Assembly (NCBI GenBank): GCA_963995505.1
Contig: OZ023183.1
Coordinates: forward strand, 16,488,671-16,552,670
DNA length: 64,000 nt
Direction: 5' to 3'
DNA from: Hypericum androsaemum
Lineage: Eukaryota > Streptophyta > Magnoliopsida > Malpighiales > Hypericaceae
A program made the position numbers and the translations under genes. The notes below the pieces were generated by a model. That model made no database searches, had not been told where the DNA came from, and was given only the letters and a program-made list of their open reading frames with translations. Numbering within the stretch: the first letter of the stretch is position 1; every line of letters begins with the position of its first letter. Of this stretch, positions 61,701 to 64,000 are shown in pieces.

Positions 61701-63517
61701 ATGAAATTAAGGAATTGAAGGACAAGGTGGTAAAACTCAGTGGCTTGGTCCGACATCTTGAACTGCAGAAGGCTGAGCTCATTCATCAACTGAAGGCACA
61801 GGTATGTTCCTGTTTGCTTGATCCAAAACCATTAAACAAACAATATGCAAGAACACATAGATATACATGCAATTGATAGTTACAAGTATCATTCAAGTAT
61901 GTCTTTCCTGGTACTTTGTTTATGCATCATTTCACATCCCCCAAGTTCCAGTGACGGGCTTAAACGAGACAAGATTAAGTGCTTGTCTTTAATTTATTAT
62001 AGTAAATGAAAGATTCTTCTGTTCTTTTTCTATGAATTTCTCCTCTAGTAAAACTATCAACATAGCTGGCTGTCTGTCTGACTACCTGAATTGCTTTTCA
62101 AGTTTTCTCAACTCTTTGATTTTAATGACAGAGCTCTGCCTTGAAGAAACACTCTGAAAGAAGCCGTCTCCATGGCACTATGGATGTCGAAGTATCGTCT
62201 GACAGTCCTGACTTGAAACAATCCAAGAATGGCGTACGGGAGCAGCTATATCTTTATCCCATACCTAAATCTAAAGACATTTGAGCTCTTGATTTAGTGC
62301 TGCATGATGATTTCCTTCACAAATCTCTGCATCTTTTATCTAGCACTGCTTATGTGTTTTGCTGACGATCGTGATTTGCTTCTCCTTTCTTAGTCCTCGA
62401 TTTTCTTGCTCAAATTGATGCATCGTCTATTTCACGAAGTTAAGTAATCTCTGCTTTTGTTTTATCCCAGATACGTGGCTCAGTGACGCAAATGGAAGAT
62501 ATGGATACATCAGAATCAGAAATGGAAACCTCGGATGAAGAATACTCCCTACCAGAAGAAAAAGAAGAAGCCTCGGATTATGACTGGACTGGACCAGTGA
62601 AGAAGAATTCCAGAAATGGGCGTCGAAGTACAGCATACGGAACTGGGCGTCGAAGTATAGCATACGTCAACAACGTCTTAGGAAATTCAAAGTCAGAGTC
62701 TTGTGGTGAGGGGCTAAGCGATGGAAACAGAAACATTGGAGGAGATTGCTGCACATGCAGTAGATATTCACTGTGCAAAACAATGAAGTGCCAATGCCGA
62801 GCAGCTCGTGGTCTGTGTGGACCATCTTGCGGCTGCATGCCGACCAAGTGTTCGAACAGAGAAATCATGATAGGCAAGCGAGATGAGGCAGCTGAGCTTA
62901 ACGATGTCGAAAATGCTGGCAATGGGTACAATTCCGATGAAGAGAAAAATTGTGCTCTCGCTTCTCATGGTGCATTGCTGCTTCGAAGTGCATTTGCTTC
63001 GCAGACTGCAGATGATCACGATGATGGTGAAATGAAAAGGAAGCCTTTGTCAGACATAGGGAACACGAGGGTAAGCATGGTTGTCATGTCATATATGTAG
63101 TATATGCTCGAATGGTTTTATTGACCAGTCTTCTGAGCTTTGCTTCTGACTTGGGTTCATTTTGACATTATCTTGCAGGCCAAATCCAATGCTCCGAAGC
63201 CTAACCAGAGAAAGCAATGGCGCAGGGAGACAATCCAGCTTGTTACCAATGCCCCACCACCCTCTACGCAACCAGAAAAGGCCGAACCTGAAGTCCAGCA
63301 AAAGTCCGAAGATGGTAGCGCAAGCGTGGCTGATATTCCTATCAAGCTACCAAGGGCAATGCAACAACCACAATCATCAAGTGGTAATGTCCTGTTAAGA
63401 GAAAGGAACTCCGATGAATCCGAAGAACCCGCTAACAAGGATGCCACTGCTCTGCCTCCTCCGAGACGTCCTAGACCACCCAAACCGACCGATGAGAAAG
63501 AGAACTACCGCGGCTGA
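55799..63517 (+). CDS. KIN4C: Kinesin-4 motor protein, KIN4C type
   Basis: 27 exons: 55799-55915, 56016-56162, 56272-56421, 56511-56755, 56855-57018, 57102-57226, 57366-57402, 57492-57583, 57663-57779, 57852-57965, 58079-58162, 58259-58466, 58564-58658, 59330-59428, 59540-59653, 59733-59849, 59930-60010, 60202-60273, 60357-60438, 60521-60549, 60654-60739, 61080-61151, 61226-61450, 61657-61801, 62132-62233, 62471-63070, 63179-63517. They give 1285 residues, the expected size. The N-terminal motor has P-loop GQTGSGKT (~87-94), switch I NSQSSRSH (~216-223), switch II DLAGSE (255-260) and [10 protein letters not shown] (~306-315). Long coiled coils follow, then a Cys-rich CXC-like domain ([17 protein letters not shown], ~1066-1101) and a basic/proline tail ending [14 protein letters not shown]. 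Family: plus-end-directed motor on cortical or phragmoplast microtubules. The tail features favour KIN4C over FRA1/KIN4A. Intron 6 uses a GC donor. Confidence 0.95.
58727..59145. mobile_element. Emigrant-like MITE (pogo/Tc1-mariner) in kinesin intron 13
   Basis: The termini CAGTAAAACC and GGTTTTACTG form a 10-bp perfect inverted repeat flanked by TA on both sides (58725-58726 and 59146-59147). Subterminal TTAGAGAGGTTATCA and GGGACCGAGA motifs occur in both halves. The terminal sequence matches the Emigrant family known from Arabidopsis, whose autonomous partner is pogo-like Lemi1. At 419 bp it is non-coding and accounts for most of the 671-bp intron. Confidence 0.85.
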
Positions 63518-64000
63518 CATAGACTAGCTCAAGTTATATTGCCTCGGACGAAACAAGTTCCAGGATTGAACATTGGTTGTTTGCTGCGCATTGCAGCTGG
63601 CTAGGTGTAGTGGTTGTAGCGCGTTCAATTGATTTCTTTCTTGGAAATGAGATTAGGCAGAAACAAGCTCCGGGATGTGAAGTCTCTTTCTATGTATTCC
63701 CCAAGAATCTAGTGACTGACTGTTCGATGAGTGGATTTTCTTCATCCTCAAGATTTGCAGCTTGGTGAATACCATCACCATATAGTCAATAACTAAAAAC
63801 CGATTTCTGATAATTTGGGTGTGATTACCACAATGACATAGAATTAACCTGCTTTGTACTACGTTAGAATTTCAATATTCAACCCAAAAATTTAAGACTA
63901 TAGTTTTTAAATTTGTCACACTTATGAATAAATTTCAACTATCATGCTTAGCGATGTAGGATTTTTGTATAAAAAGGCGACCAAAGAGAAATTATTAACT
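63518..64000 (+). other. 3' flank of the kinesin gene
   Basis: 3' untranslated sequence followed by AT-rich DNA to the window end. A short frame at 63577-63768 has no recognisable domain. Confidence 0.5.

Noticed and set aside
1..64000. CRISPR arrays, operons, rRNA or tRNA genes
   Set aside because: None seen. Repeats present are plant satellites or transposon ends, and no cloverleaf-like or rRNA-like sequence was recognised by eye.

Overview
This window is nuclear DNA of a flowering plant, most likely a eudicot. The evidence is AT-rich intergenic DNA packed with plant transposon families, short GT-AG introns with T-rich acceptors, and five intron-containing genes that match plant-specific families. 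I cannot name the species from sequence alone.

Layout. Bases 1-19,200 are transposon-rich and hold no complete host gene. They contain a Mutator-type MITE (453-845), LTR-like debris, a 5'-truncated LINE with an 18-bp target duplication (3309-4141), another foldback element (4197-4858), two Pack-MULE-like elements carrying pieces of host genes (6607-7720 and 10445-11387), and a nearly complete Copia retrotransposon on the minus strand (11475-19194) with ATATA target duplications and a premature stop. Five genes follow, all spliced by hand here: an SVP/AGL24-type MADS-box gene (20282-24588, +), a ULP2-type SUMO protease (29474-37037, +), a GDP-fucose O-fucosyltransferase-family protein (38877-41701, +), an MSL2/MSL3-type plastid mechanosensitive channel (42616-47371, -) and a kinesin-4 of the KIN4C type (55799-63517, + , 27 exons). 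The fucosyltransferase and channel genes are convergent. Between them lie more Mutator-like elements (25369-27833 with a second element nested inside it, 28178-29258, 37347-38409, and a small one at 49106). The gap at 47.4-55.8 kb is largely repetitive: a very large CTATTT/AAATAG palindrome interrupted by a 1.5-kb insert, dispersed copies of a ~170-bp module in both orientations, and LINE and LTR remnants.

The genes are not a pathway or operon. They are ordinary housekeeping or developmental plant genes: flowering or dormancy transcription factor, deSUMOylation, Golgi glycosylation, plastid osmotic homeostasis, and microtubule motor.

The most striking feature is the density of one family of long-terminal-inverted-repeat elements. 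At least seven share a GGG-AAATTA-start terminus, most have a TGACGTCA-like motif inside the inverted repeats, several have 9-bp target duplications (two perfect, two 8/9), and at least three, probably four, carry recognisable fragments of unrelated host genes. One copy ends only 216 bp before the start codon of the SUMO protease. I see no wholly new molecular system. The best leads are this Pack-MULE cluster, an in-frame 90-bp exitron-like intron in the fucosyltransferase gene, a GC-AG intron in the kinesin, and the nested palindromic satellite at 49.4-51.7 kb.
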